Shown piece after piece: positions 25,059-37,984 of a stretch of 64,000 bases of DNA. The DNA lies in NCBI RefSeq assembly GCF_947179515.1, contig NC_067473.1, positions 76,721,436-76,785,435 of the forward strand, written 5' to 3'. The position numbers and the translations under genes are program-made. The notes under the pieces were generated by a model. The model saw only the letters and a list, made by a program, of their open reading frames with translations, did not search any database and was not told the DNA's origin. Source of the stretch: Apodemus sylvaticus. Its lineage: Eukaryota; Chordata; Mammalia; Rodentia; Muridae. How positions within the stretch are numbered: position 1 is the stretch's first letter; each line of letters starts with the position of its first letter.

Positions 25059-26079
25059 ATTGAGGTTGTCAAGTCCTGACCTTGGTCTTGCAGACGATGC
25101 ATCTTACGGCTCTTCCCAGACATCTTTTGCCTCTGGGATTCCCAAATCTGTGGTCTTCCCTTTACATTTACCACCTCTTAATTCTTAAGCTATCTCTTCA
25201 TTTGTGATAGCTAAGCAGCAGCTCTCACAACCCCAGTGGGCACTTGGACTGTCCCATCTCATCCCCCACTCCATCTTTGCCTGGACATTTTGTGTGTTGC
25301 TGGCCTCTCCAGTCATAACAGGCTGGGATCAATTTTCCAGTGGCAGCTAGGAAATAATAGTGCAAAATGTATATTAATACAGAAATATATTGTGAAACTG
25401 TCCTTAAACAAACAAATGAGCCACTTTAAAATATTACTGCTATAAATGACCATGACAGTAGCACAGCACATATAATAAAAAATAACTGCTGAAGAGAATC
25501 TGCTGAATTACTATAGTAATAAACCAGATGTGATTATTATCATTTAACACGGTCATTGAATACTATGAATCCCTGAAGCCATTAAAATATTTATGATTAA
25601 ACATTTGCTATTCCTTATAACAGAACAGATAGTTGGGTATTAAAAAAACAGTTAAAGTATTACTTCAGCTAATCTGTACCAGTTCAGTAATGGAGGTCAA
25701 CCAACATTGGTGGTCGCTTTCAGGGGAGAGAAAAATGGTTGCCTCTCTGTGGCTTGACACAGTCGGGTGTGATTTTGCTAGGACGAGGTTCTCTGATGCT
25801 GCACCGTAGGGTGCTCTGACTGCATACTACTAAGGCAAGGGCTTGTTCCCATTCTCCATGTTTGGGGACACAGGTGGCCTTGGGTTGCTGGTCACTCTCC
25901 TAAGGTCAGTGCAGACGGAGAGACCTTGAAAGCCCTGTTTGTATCTTTTGCATCTTGACCATCTTCCATCAAAAATCTTCACCAGGGATTCTCTGCTTGG
26001 CTGGTTCTAGCCTGATGTGTCAAGACAGTGCTCAAGAGAGTGGCCTGTGGGCCGGGGATGAATATCTTCACTAACTTTA

Positions 26080-26081
<2 letters not shown>

Positions 26082-26142
<61 letters not shown>

Positions 26143-26278
26143 TCCCTCCCTCCCTCCTTCTCTCTCTTTCTCTCCCTCCCTCTCCCTCCCTCCTTCTCTC
26201 TTTCTCTCCCTCCCTCCTCCCTCCCTCCCTCCTTCTCTCTCCCTTCCTCTCCTTCTCTCTCTCTCCTTCCTCTCTCCT
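26082..26278 (+). repeat. Long (TC)n/(CCCT)n polypyrimidine tract
   Basis: Almost 200 bases of pure pyrimidine, starting as TC and passing into CCTC, CCCT and TTCT units. Open frames over it encode Ser-Leu or Arg-Glu repeats. Confidence 0.97.
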
Positions 26279-27470
26279 GTTCACTGCTATATCCCATCAC
26301 TTCTTTCATGATAGTTTTAAGTTAAACCAGTTAACTATAAAGTATGGTTTGCTGTCCTACAAGGAGTTATTAGTCTGTTTGTATTTTATTAAGACTTCCC
26401 TGAACACTGAGCCTACTTTCCATGGAATTTGACTGTACTTTGTAACTGGATTTGTGTAATACCAGCCTCACTGTGGGCAGGGGCTGTGCCTGAGAAGGAA
26501 ACCTACCCAACCATTGAGTACCCTTTCCTTCTAATAGTCCAGGCATGGACTACCTCTGTTAGAAAGAAGAGCCGGGAGGGAAGACTTTGCCTCAATCACT
26601 TGAGACTTCCCTGAATGTTTTAATTATGTTCTCCATAAAAATGAGGATTGATGATCTCTTTTTAAGTGAATAGCAACAGCAACAGCTTTTCCTTATGTCT
26701 GTAGAGGTGGATATTTCCAAAATATCAAGTTCTTGAGTTGAGACGCCGAGAATAATATAAAAAGAAAAACAAAATTTTAGGAAGAGCCCTAGAGTTGGCT
26801 GCCACATCTGATTGTAACTGGCAGAATGACATTTGATGTGTCATGTAATTCCACATGGCCTCTTGACTTGCCAAAGTGTCAGTTTTCCCATACAACCATG
26901 ACAACTGTATATATTGGTGTGATGTATATGAAACATTTATCTCCGATGCCATATGGATAATAGGTATTTAATAAACATTAATTTATTAAATGATGAATGA
27001 ATGGTGAATTTACTCACTGTTTCCACACTACCAGGATGACAATTCAATTCCTGGCATAAGCAGACACCTATTGGGAGCTCATTTGGTTCCCAGCATGCCT
27101 CTCTGGAGATTCTCATATGACTTTGGCATGCCACACAGCTCTGTCATGTGGCTTCCATATTTGCCTTTATGCTTCCAAGTTTTATTCATGCAGGTCTGCC
27201 GGGTTCTTGATGTGCTCTCAAGTCTGTGGGTTCAGTAAGCTGGGCAGTGGCTGGTATGTGAGCAGGGGCTCTCATAATGCCTCGAAGAGGAATTCAAAAG
27301 AGTGCCCAAATTTCCTGCTGCTTCAGTCAACTGTAATGAACTATTGGGACATTAGAGACTCTTTGCCATCAATCAGTCATTAGATCAGCAACTATTCATT
27401 GACACCAGGGTTCTCCTGCTTAACAATTTCTACCAGAATGTACTTAGGGCATTGCTGGACCCTTAAACCT

Positions 27471-27472
<2 letters not shown>

Positions 27473-27511
<39 letters not shown>
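27473..27511 (+). repeat. (GT)n microsatellite
   Basis: Pure GT array. Confidence 0.97.
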
Positions 27512-27513
<2 letters not shown>

Positions 27514-28950
27514 CTTGTCAGCTACCCCAGCATGCAAGGTGGGGGCAGGTTTGGAACAGCTGCTTAAAGACTCAGCTCAGGAGTGGTGGGCTTGAGTCCA
27601 TTCTCTGTCCATGCGCTGGATGAATCTCACTGCTGTGCCCGGTTCTTCTGGGACTTTCTGCAATTCCAGTTCTTATGGGGGTTTCTTTCTATCCTTCGTT
27701 CTTATTGACCTCTGACCTCTGGATCTCTCTAGGACCCTAAAGCAACCCTTTCTTTTCTGCCCATAGCCACCAGTGTCTTCTCAAACCTTTAGCCCTATCA
27801 TACCATATCATTTAGTGACAGCTCTCTGGGTGGGCACACACATGTGACAGACGTTACCTTGAAATTGACTTTAGTGACTAACTGCTAAGTAAGAGCTGGA
27901 GTGGGGAAGCTACTTTTTTGTAATAGTCTCTAAGTTTACCACATCTAGGTAAGTCTGTCAGCTTACCTCCTCAGTGGCTTCCTCTGCTGCTTAGCTACTG
28001 GGCCTTGCCAAAATGTTCTCCCCTCATCGGAGTTCAGGCTGCACTTAGAGCCCGAGACCTTTTCAGTCTTTGCACAGGATAGTTTGCCCTTGACCCGGGC
28101 CCTAGCTGAAGGTCACTGAAACAGCTCACTGAACTATTCTGTAAAGTTCAACTAAAAGATATGGTTAATTTCAGAAATGCTGTGTAAGCATTTAAGTACT
28201 GTTTACATCAGCCTATTGTTTTCTTTGCTTTTGGAAGCCATGTTGGACAGCCACACCATGTTGGACCTAGGCTCTGCACTTCTCTGCAGTAACACTTAGT
28301 TTCAGTAGGGCCAGTTTGGTGGTTTGTGCATTGGGCCAGTTTCTGCTGCAAGAATATGCTTTTTGAGTTTCTAGGAGAAATATATCGCCCAAGGTGCAAA
28401 TCTATTTAAAACAGATTTTTAGTGTAAAGATTTAAATGTTGTTATTCTTGGTTCACTGGTAAGACTGTTCTGAGGATAGAGTGCTTCTGCTGAGGAAACC
28501 CGGCCTTGGCTGGGAAGATGAGTCCCCTGGAGAGTGGGAACTGAGCTGTTCCTTTCATCTCTGCCTTGATTTTCCCAGTTTTTGATAAAGATTCAATTAA
28601 TTGCTAGTGAATTTGTTAAGCAGGAGAGAAACCATCAATTTAGCTCATCTGTTTTTGTATTTACTGTTTTGCAAAAGGTGTTACTTTTTAGTTATCTCCA
28701 TAAGACATGGGAGCCACAGGAAAGAACTTGCATCTTTCTGGTGAAAGGCTATGGTCTGCTGATACTGATTCCTTTAAGGATTCTGGATGAAACTTAGCAA
28801 CTATGACAGGACTTGCTTTCCTGATTATTTCTTAAGCAAGTCTTATGCCATCAGCAATGCAAAGCGCTCATTATGCCTTAGCTCCTTTAGTCATACAAAA
28901 CGCCACCCCCACCCCCCACCCCGCCGGAAGCAGATGTAGGGCCCCATATT

Positions 28951-29302
28951 TTAGTTACTTATCTCACCAATGTGCTTAAATGTCCAGCTAATGCAGCCTG
29001 AGGGAGGAAAGGTTTCTTTTGGCTCATGTTTAGGGGAATCATGGCTGGTAAGGCATGGCAGCAGGGTTCTTCGTGACTCTGGCATTTAGAGCTTGCTCAC
29101 AGGGTGGATCAGGAGGCAGACACTGGTCAGGGAGTGGGGCCAGGCTATAAACCATAGGGCCTACCCCTCCTGGGATGCACTGCCTTCAGCTAGGCCCGCT
29201 TCCCAAAGGCTCCATGGTTTCCTAAGTAGTGCTACCAGATGGGCACCAGGTGCGAATGTTTGAGCCTGTGGGGAACATTTATATTCAAATCATGATGAGT
29301 CC
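28951..29302 (-). mobile_element. MaLR-type LTR, antisense, diverged
   Basis: The + strand begins TTAGTTACTT and ends in the TTTGAGCCTGTGGGGAAC and ATTCAAATC landmarks of rodent MaLR LTRs read backwards. It abuts the TCTA microsatellite at 29306. Confidence 0.6.
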
Positions 29303-29305
29303 CTA

Positions 29306-29306
29306 T

Positions 29307-29350
<44 letters not shown>

Positions 29351-29400
29351 CCTATCTATCATCTAATCTACCTACCATCTATCTATCAATCAATCATCTA

Positions 29401-29444
<44 letters not shown>

Positions 29445-29494
29445 CCTATCTATCATCTAATCTACCTACCATCTATCTATCAATCAATCATCTA

Positions 29495-29540
<46 letters not shown>
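29306..29540 (+). repeat. (TCTA)n array with a duplicated higher-order unit
   Basis: Perfect TCTA runs alternate with a variant block containing ATCTAATCTACCTACC and CAATCAATC. The block occurs at about 29348 and again at 29442, about 94 bases later. Confidence 0.97.
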
Positions 29541-29542
<2 letters not shown>

Positions 29543-29680
29543 AGACAGGGTCCTAAGTAGCCCAGGCTGGCCTCTAACTCACTATGGAACAGAGGCAAGT
29601 CTTGAACCATTGTTTCGGCTTCCCAAGTGCTGAGGTCATTGAGTTCACTGGCCTGTGACACTATACTCAGCTCTGAGATC
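29541..29680 (-). mobile_element. B1-type SINE, antisense
   Basis: TAGACAGGGTCCTAAGTAGCC then CAGGCTGGCCTCTAACTCAC and CTTCCCAAGTGCTGAGG. It directly follows the TCTA array. Confidence 0.75.
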
Positions 29681-30519
29681 CCTATTTCACACCATCACTT
29701 ATAGATACTCACTTAAAGTTCTCCTGGCAACTCCTGTTATTGTGGCTACCTCTTGTCTGTCTCTCTGCCTGGGTGACTCAGTGCAGGTCAGAAACTTGTC
29801 TGTACTACCTGCTGCCTGCACAGGGGCTGGCATACAAAAGTTACCTGATACGTTATTTGACAGGAAGGCAGAACCAATGTGCAGAGGGATGGAACTACCT
29901 TGAGGATATCAGGTGGGGAATAGAGTCAGCAGAAGGTCATGGCGGCTAGACCCCAGGTGGAAGTTCTTCCAAGTCCTGCCAGAATTTCCTTTGTTAACAG
30001 ACGTAGAGATAATGCCTGAAGTTGCGGCTCCAGTGGTAGAAGGAGCCCTGCCCTCACACAGAGGCGGGTAAAGGCCCCAAAGATTTACTCTGTGACTCAG
30101 AAGTCTGGCTCTGAGAGAGCCAGTAGAGAGAGTGGGGGAGACGATGCAGAAGGAGGGAGCTGGGGGTCGTGTAGAAATTCTTTTCTTAAATGAAAAGCCC
30201 AAATAAAGTAAATAAATGAAAACATAAATCACAGTGTCTTCTCCAGGCTCCTGGCTACAGGAAAACAAATTAGAAATGGGCTTGAATGAAGGACGCATGG
30301 AAGAGGATTGGCTTGAATTAAGTGCTTATATATTTTCAAAGCACTTTGTTGGTTTCTGTAAGAATAGCAAATAAAAAGGTAATAATATCCTCTGGCCCTT
30401 CGAGGCAAACGCTGGTGATAAAGTAAGCTTAGGCAGGGGCGTGGGGGTGGAGGATTTAAGTGTCCAGGCTTCAGCAGGGGCAAGGAAAGCATTCACTTTA
30501 GAAGTGCCTCCCTTCCTCC

Positions 30520-33500
30520 CTTAATAATTCATGGCAAGGTGCTACATTTCCAAACAGACATCATGTGTCTTTCTTACAGCACCCACTTACTTAAAATGGC
30601 CCCAAATGAAACTGAAGAACACAACTTGAAGTTTTTATCCTTGTGACAGCTCACCTCAAGCTGCTGCTTCAGGGCTAGCAAATCCTTAGGATTTGAGGCA
30701 TGTTTTATAATTCCTTCATTTATAGTTGGAAAAATGTTAATAAAGATAATTAAAGCCAGCACCATCCACCACAGGAGTCAAAAGCTGCTTCGCAACTCCC
30801 CTTGACCTGCTGTGTTATTAATTTAAAAATAACAGCTAGCTGGAGAACTTAGTTGCTTTTGCAAATGTTCAGAAGCCAGGGCAATGAGGCTTCTCAAAAC
30901 AGTTTCAGGAGAAAACAGCACGGGAAAAGTTAGCAGGGGCTGGAGGAACTTTCCCCTCATGAAGGAAGGCTTAGGGCCTTTTGTTAGTAAGTGGCAGGTG
31001 GGCTGTACAATTCCAGTGTAATTTCAGAAAGCCATCTTCTGAACATAATAAACATGTCTGCAATAATAGGATTCAGAAAATAGCAAAATGCATTCCAGAC
31101 GCCCTTTGATTGTGCATATAGAACAGAGAATTTAGCTATAATTGGCTATAACACAGTTATGGACGGCAAATGACACACTACGGAGTTGGGCGATGTGCAA
31201 TTCTGATTACAGACGGTGTGTTTCAGACAAACGCCACAAATAAAGCAGGGACAGGTACATGGTGACACAGCAGCCCTTCCCTCACCTCCTCCCCTCCCCT
31301 CTTCCTGTTTAATGAAATCATAAATTAGACCAGAAAACTTATTCTATTATTTTTCAACTGATCAATTGACAGCCAATACAGCATTTTCTGCAGAGGCTAC
31401 GGCTGTGTGAGAGAGGGAGGTGGGAGCCCACGGAGAATTGACTTTTGGAGAACTAGATGTAATTTGAATCAAGAATTATAATGGGAAATAAACCATTACA
31501 ATAAACAAGGAAACATGTACACAATTACTTTCATGCTGTAATTTTATTCACTCTAGTTGAGAAAATAAAGAGATAATACTGACCGTAGCACCTGGGTATT
31601 TAATGCAAACTGTAAAATCTATTATATTAAACAAAGTCAAAAGCAATGTGAAAGATCTTGAATCTATTCAAGGCATGCACCTCATTACAGACTTAGCAAA
31701 TTAAAACACAAATAGGATTAGAAAAGAATAATGTAACAATCTCCCACCAGGTCCCTAGAGCATTAAGTCATAAATTGGGTTTGCATTAAATTGTGCCTGC
31801 AGTATTGAATTCAGGGAAAGAGCTGTGGGTTGGAGATAAACCCTGCCGGGCTACTCACCAACTTTGGCAAAGCTATGTGTTTTCTGAGATGTGCAGTAAA
31901 TTTGTTAGACTAAAACAGTTCCAAAGAAAGAAATTGAGCACTTCATATCTCAATTTAAAAACGTCCCGTGCCGTGCCGTATGTGGTCTACCCGGATAGAA
32001 ACGCGGACAAACTCCCGTGCGACTCAGAGCCGTGCTTGCTGCTTAAGCGAGGAGACATTCTACTTTGTGTGCTGTGTAATCCTGGGCACATTTTAAACAG
32101 AACAAATGAAATTGCTGGACGCAGCTCCTAATGGATTCCATTTCGCTTTTTGTTTGTTTGAGTCTGTATATGCTGAAAAGGGGTCTTTGGAAGAACCTTC
32201 CCTTTAATTCTGCAGGAAGCCCAGACCTTACCTTTTCTGGCTGACCCATAGAGAAATGCATAAGACATTTGAAAAAGGAAATAAATATTCTTAAGCTACT
32301 TTTAAAAGTGACTCTTATTTTCATAAGTGAGGCATTCCTCTTATTAGGATGTGCGGTGAGGGTTTGTTTTCTCACTCTCTGGCTAAGAGAGGTGGGGTCA
32401 GGGAAAAAAAGAATTTCTTCCAGTTTTCTATGCCATCCACCGAAGAAGTCTCAGTCCGTGGGTTAATTTCTCTGTTGCCTGCAAATGGGCTGGCGGAGTG
32501 TGCAGGACGCCTCTGGCTGTTAGCCCTCTTTTCTTAAGATCATTTTCAGGTATGGAGTACAGTTGGTTTTTCTCTTCCTTGACTTCTCAAGGCTGTGATG
32601 GGAAATAAAGGGGCTCCTTGCAAAAGACCTAGGAAATACTAGTTAAAAAAATACGCGACTCCCTGACGTCACCCACAAGTGACATTTGCAAGATGTCCTG
32701 CGCAAGTGTGGGCTGCTGTGCCGCGTGTGCCCGCGTCCTCTGGCTCCAGCAGAGCCCGTGAGGCCTTAATGAGGCAGGAGGTAGGACCTCCTCCCTGCCT
32801 CCTGCCTTTTCCCACTGAGCGCTGGGCTCCGACCACTCTGCCTCCCAGCCTTTGCAGCTGGCTGGCCTGCCCTGCAGGTGATAGGCTTCTATATCCCACT
32901 TAGTAGGAGACAGTCTGTTTAAAACTGCGCTCTCTGTTTTCAAAAGCTTACTTGAAAGTCTAAATGGCTCCCATTTTGGCTTTAGTGAGACAAATACGGG
33001 CGAAAACACTCGGTGCCCCTCGAGTGTGATGGATACATAAGGCCCGCTGGAATTTCCACAGCCAAAGTCTGTGCTTCTCACAGTGGCAATTTTTCTGCCA
33101 CGTTATTTATGTGGTGGTTTTACTTCTAATTATGGCTCATCATGGCTGTTAGTGCAGAGCAGTAAGAGACCAAACTGCATTGTACTGCCATTTAACTCCA
33201 GCCCATAAAATGGGTGATAAAGCTGGGGGATTGAAAACCAAACCGACCCCCCCCCCCCCAACAAAAGCATAACTTTCTGTGACAAGCTCACATCCATTTC
33301 TGCCCGGCCGAGGCTGGCCGCCTCCTCAGGAGGAAATGCTCTGGTGGGCTGGTGACTTCTGAGGCCCTGCAGCCTCAGATTTCTGTGCTGGCTTGCTCTT
33401 AAGACATATCCTGTTGTAGATAAAACAACCTCAGAACCCCCAAATAATTAACACCTGACAGGCTTTATCAGAATCAACCTATTTTGTTATTTGTCAGCCA

Positions 33501-33590
33501 ACAAGAGCAACTAGATGTTACTTAATATGTAAAAAATAAAAGACCTTTTGTTCTCCATTTTGGACTACTATTTTTTTCTTTTGCTGATAA
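30520..33590. other. Repeat-poor block, possible conserved regulatory DNA
   Basis: About 3 kb with no SINE, LINE or LTR that I can see, only one C-run. It is AT-rich with many TAAT and ATTA cores, and has two CpG-containing islets (31965-32040 and 32650-32760). The second carries a perfect TGACGTCA at 32664-32671. Lack of repeats over this length is typical of constrained regulatory regions near developmental genes. This is inference without alignment. Confidence 0.45.
33247..33260 (+). repeat. Poly-C run
   Basis: Thirteen or more C in an otherwise repeat-poor region. Confidence 0.9.
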
Positions 33591-33595
33591 GAATG

Positions 33596-33596
<1 letters not shown>

Positions 33597-33645
<49 letters not shown>
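33597..33645 (+). repeat. (GT)n microsatellite
   Basis: About 48 bases of uninterrupted GT. Confidence 0.97.
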
Positions 33646-33648
<3 letters not shown>

Positions 33649-34061
33649 CAAAGAAGATAAATGGCTGGGATGAGCATGAGTTGGCCATAACCTGATTAAA
33701 GCCATCGAGCTGGCTCCTAGGAGAACCACAGAGGGCTTAATGATTGGGTTGTTGTTCTTAATACGTCTAATGTTGACTCTTAAAGAAATCAAGAAAAATG
33801 TTAAGCGGTTCCTGGTATTTTGCTGTGGCGGTGAGTTCTTCCCTGACAGAAACAAACAAACAAGCAAGCAAACATATTCTCTGTGGCTGGGACACAATGT
33901 CCGGTCCAGGAAGTGGATTTGCCCAAACGCTATTAGGAGGCCTTTTAAAGCTCAAACCTTCTCTGCCGCCAGAGCATCGGGGACAAGGGCAGGTTTGGCT
34001 TTGTTGAAACCATGATGGGTAGAACAGCCATGAAATGCTACTTTCCTTCACAGTCACTACC

Positions 34062-34423
34062 TGTGCTGCCTAGTTTTGTCAATGTGACTCAAGCCAGGGT
34101 CACCTGCTAGGAGGGAATCTCACAGGAGGAATTACTGCCTGGGAATGGCCCGCAGGCCATTTCATCATTTTCCTTGATTAAAGCTGATAAGGGAGGACCT
34201 GGCCTCTGGCGGCTGGTGCAGCCTCCCCAGCCCTCTGCACATGATCCTGGGTGCTGCAAGACATCAAGCTGAACAAGCCACCCAGGGCAAGGCAGGAAGA
34301 GGCATTTCTCCGAGGCCTCTGCTCCAGGCCTTGCCTCCCGGGTCCTACCATTCATAAATCCTTTCCTCTCCTAGTTACCTCTGACATGGCGTTTCTCTCA
34401 GCAACAGAAAGCAAACCAGGACA
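34062..34423 (+). mobile_element. Solo LTR of the same family as 8622-9016, sense orientation
   Basis: Starts TGTGCTGCCTAGTTTTGTC and ends CCAGGACA. Internal landmarks match the reverse complement of the LTR at 8622: a tract rich in GAGGGAA, a TTGATTAA region, and a late CATAAATCC polyadenylation-like signal. It is clearly more diverged than that copy, and no clean target duplication is seen. Confidence 0.65.
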
Positions 34424-34999
34424 CTGTTTTTGGTCCCTTCAGAGCACTCTGGATCGCAGTAAGATGTTTTCTAGGGTCTATCACCTGAAGTGCTCGGCCT
34501 GCAACCTGTGAGGCCCATGCCTCCAGCACAGCTGTGAGTGCCAACCACAATGTCCTGACACGATGTCAAAAGATTAGACACACCCTGGATGATATTTAAA
34601 AGTCACGATATTCTGACCTGTTAGACCACCAGGGAGAGAACTTAGTGGGTTGGTAAGCTCTGGAGAGCCCTCTGTGGAAAAGGCAATGGCCTGGCCTTCC
34701 ACAATCTCAGCATGAGTTCTGTGTGAAGTGGGTATGGGAAGATGGATGTATATGCTCATGAGATGATGCACATTCATGCGCTGATTCGGGCAGGACCGTG
34801 TGTTTTGTAGGCTACTGCCACTGTGAAGCGTGTGGGTCACCATATACACTTTAGCCCCAGGGACATTCAGCTGTCAGGATCTTTGATGCCTTTTGAAACT
34901 TCAAACTCAGTCGCTGAATTCCAGCTTCTCGTTCTTTCTTTAACTCAGTAACATAAGTGATGTCAGATATTTTCCTTTCAATTCTTACAAGGACATATT

Positions 35000-35222
35000 G
35001 GGACTAAAGAGATGACTTGGGGGATAACAGCATCTTTTTTGTTCTTGCAGGGAATATGTGTTCAGTTCCCATCACCCAGATAACTGTTCACAAACATTTG
35101 TTACTCCAGTTTTAGGTGATCAGATGCCATCTTCTGGCTCCTGAGGACTGACACGCACATGGCATATACATCCAGAGAGCAAACCACACATATACATAGA
35201 CTAAAATAAATCTCTTTAAAAG
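35000..35222 (+). mobile_element. B2/B3-like SINE
   Basis: GACTAAAGAGATGACTTGGG head, TTCAGTTCCCATCACCCAG, GATGCCATCTTCTGGCTCC, and an AATAAATCTCTTTAAAA tail. Confidence 0.7.
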
Positions 35223-35839
35223 TACGTACTGAGAGCCCATCGTGAGAGGAGTTGGCTCACTTCCTTAAGGGCGCTGGTAGAAAGGTTGGTCAGGAGTTTA
35301 TCTACAGTTTCAATCTACCTGGTTCTCAAATCCATACTCTTCCTGCCCACCCCGTGCTTCTAAGCAAGCATCGTGCCTTGATGTTCCCATAAACAAAACA
35401 CATCGAAGACTCTCTGCTTGGTGGAGCCCGAATCTGATGGAAACCAGCAGTTGTCATTTTTTTTATCAAGCCTGGAGAAGCAACAGGGGGCAGGAGCTCA
35501 GCCTTATTGCCTTCAGGGTCAGCGCGGATGGGTATGGATGCAGAATTCTTCTGTTTCCTCTGCCGTCATACACCAGCCTTTCCTGTCTTCTCGGGACCCA
35601 TCCTTCTCCTACTGTCTCATTTGAGAGTCACACTTTCACACTGTCACCCGACCCAGGGTGGACAGGGAGGATGGGATAAAGCACAACTACACTGTTTATG
35701 AGGCCTTGGCATAAGAACAGCAAGAATGAATAAAAGATATAAAAGATGGGGAAGGAAGTTGGAACTAATTTGCTTTCTCTTAGAAAATGCTTGCAATAAA
35801 CTTAGCAGCAGGTTTTTGTTATCGGAATATATTATCTAA

Positions 35840-36008
35840 ATTATTTAATTTTAATTTTTTTAACATTTTAAGTTAGCATGTAAAGTGGTGAGATTCATGA
35901 GACTCTCAATCATATATACTATTATGCCTTGTTCTTCCTCACCTTAACGACCTGCCACCATCTCCCTCTTTCCCCTCTTCTTGGTCACCTTCTCCTCAGT
36001 CAGTCCCC
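35840..36008 (-). mobile_element. Possible old L1 3' UTR fragment, antisense
   Basis: A T-rich beginning followed by a C/T-rich ACCATCTCCCTCTTTCCCC tract, the usual look of antisense L1 3' ends. Weak support. Confidence 0.35.
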
Positions 36009-36010
36009 TT

Positions 36011-36347
36011 TACTGGTTACTTTCTTTTGCTGTGATAAAATACCACGACTAAAAGCAACTTAAGGAAGAAAGAGGGTTATTTTTGGCTTGCGATACCAGA
36101 GGCATGGAGACCATTGTGAGCGAGAAGCTGGCTGACCGCATGCTCATCCACACAGGAAGCAGAGAGACAGAAAGAACAGGAAGTAGGGTCAAGCTATAAA
36201 ACCTTAACCATGCCCTCCCAATGACGCTCTTCCTCCTGCAAGGTTCCGCCTCCTAAAGGGTCCATAAACCTCTCTGGAAAGTGTCACCAAATGAGGACCA
36301 AGTGTTCAAACACCTGAACTTATAAAGGACATTTCTCATTCAACCCC
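36011..36347 (-). mobile_element. MaLR-type LTR, antisense
   Basis: The + strand starts TACTGGTTACTTTCTTTTGC and ends with GTGTTCAAACACCTGAAC followed by CATTTCTCATTC, a recognisable MaLR LTR in reverse. It follows a probable old L1 3' fragment directly. Confidence 0.7.
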
Positions 36348-36389
36348 TTCATGTCACCTGTACTCCATTGCCCTGTCTTTCCCTGCCCT

Positions 36390-36958
36390 TGTGTGTGTGT
36401 GTGTGTGTGTGATGTGTATGCGGTATATGGTGTGTATGTGTGTATGGGGTGTGTTTGTGTGATGTGTGTGTATATGGTGTGTGTGTGTGTGTATGTGTGT
36501 GTGATGTGTATGTGGTATATGGTGTGTATGTGTGTATGGGGTGTATTTGTGTGATGTGTGTGTATATGGTGTGTATATGTGTATGGGGTGTGTTTGTGTG
36601 ATGTGTGTGTATATGGTGTGTTTGTGTGTATGTGTGTGTGATGTGTGTGTGTGATGTGTATGTGGTATATGGTGTGTATGTGTGTATGGGGTGTGTTTGT
36701 GTGATGTGTGTGTATATGGTGTGTATGTGTGTATGGGGTGTGTTTGTGTGATGTGTGTGTATATAGTGTGTGTGTGTATGTGTGTGTGATGTGTGTGTGT
36801 GACGTGTATGTGGTATATGGTGTGTATGTGTGTATGGTGTGTGTGTGTGTGTGGTGAATGGTGTGTGTGTATGGGGTGTGTGTGTGGTGTATGGTGTGAG
36901 TGTGTGGTGTGTGTGTGTATGATGTGTGAGTGTATATGTGGAGTGTATGCTTGTGTGT
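36390..36958 (+). repeat. Long TG array with higher-order structure
   Basis: About 570 bases of TG with GGTATATGGTGTGTATG markers at about 36423, 36513, 36665 and 36811. The spacing (90, 152, 146) shows duplication of longer blocks. The 208-codon antisense frame over it is only His-Thr-Pro repeats. Confidence 0.95.
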
Positions 36959-36989
36959 GGAGACAAAGAGAACAATTCTTAAGTCACTC

Positions 36990-37322
36990 TCTACCTTATA
37001 TTTTGATAGAGTCTCTCAGTGAGCCTGGACCTGACTGATTCTGCTAATAGCTGCCCAGTAAACTCTGGGGATCTGCATGTCTCTGTTTCCCTAGTACTGG
37101 GATTATAGGCATGCATCACTATGCTCAGTTTTTCTTTTAAAATACCTTTTGATTTGTTTATCTTGTTAGGGGAAATATACATTCTGTAGACATGCTGCAA
37201 TCATAGGATGACAAGGAGGAGATGGTTTTCTCTTTCTACCATGCGGGCTCCTGGGATCAGAGTCAGGTCATCAGGCTTGGCGTCAGGTATGTCTACCTGC
37301 TGAGCCATCTTGCCAGCCTAAT
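36990..37322 (-). mobile_element. B4-like composite SINE, antisense
   Basis: The + strand has the reverse B1/B4 landmarks (GGGGATCTGCATGTCTCTG, GTACTGGGATTATAGGCATG). After a T-rich gap come GCTCCTGGGATCAGAGTCAG and CTGCTGAGCCATCTTGCC, the reverse of a tRNA-derived SINE head. Confidence 0.65.
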
Positions 37323-37794
37323 GCAAGTTCTGAAAATCCCAACACTTGTCCTCACACTTGTGCTCCAAGCACCTGGCAGATTGACCTGTCTCCCCAGACC
37401 CTCACATTTACCTTTTCACAGAACGCTTTAATGTAATTAACTCCGTAGAGCGCAGTGGAGAGAGGCCATGTAACTGCACAACTGAAGCGACCTTGCACAT
37501 CACTTCTGCGGGTCTCAGGTTCCTTGTCTTCACCAGGTCACACTGAGCCTTAACATTTAGCAAGAAAGCATCACAAATGCCATTTGGTTATGTTGGAGTC
37601 AGCTGACTGGCCTGAAGCTTAGCTATGTGTTCACACAGGAACTATGTGACAAGCAGTGTGTTGCTAGTGTCTCTGAGTCTTAGTGTCCACTTCTGGAAAT
37701 GGGGTCAGTCTCAAAAGATCCCTGACAGGGTTAGACTGACAAAGGCATAGACAGCACTAGAAGGAATTTTCCTAGGATCAGAAAACACTGAGCC

Positions 37795-37945
37795 TGCTTT
37801 GGTTATGCATACTACAATTCCAGCACTCAGGAGGCAAAGGTCAAAGGATCACACAAATATGAGGCTAACCTGGTCTACAAAGTGGCTTCCAGATATAGAA
37901 TGAGACCCGTCTCAAACAAACCAAAGCAAACCAACTGAACAATCC
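37795..37945 (+). mobile_element. B1-type SINE, diverged
   Basis: ACAATTCCAGCACTCAGGAG, AACCTGGTCTACAAAGTGG and GAGACCCGTCTCAAACAAACC in the expected order. Confidence 0.65.
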
Positions 37946-37984
37946 CTTCTTCCAAGTCCCCAGTGTAGAGGGTGAAGAAAGCGG

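Larger units (their letters stand above)
25059..28950. other. Mostly unique sequence apart from TC and GT arrays
   Basis: No exon or mobile element supported outside the arrays at 26082 and 27473; C-rich run at about 28905-28925. Confidence 0.4.

Noticed and set aside
25979..26309. Arg-Glu rich antisense frames of about 100 codons
   Set aside because: Encoded by the TC/CCCT tract.
29306..29540. CRISPR-like regular repeats
   Set aside because: Tetranucleotide microsatellite in a mammalian genome; no unique spacers.
36349..36975. 208-codon antisense frame
   Set aside because: Consists of His-Thr-Pro repeats encoded by the TG array.
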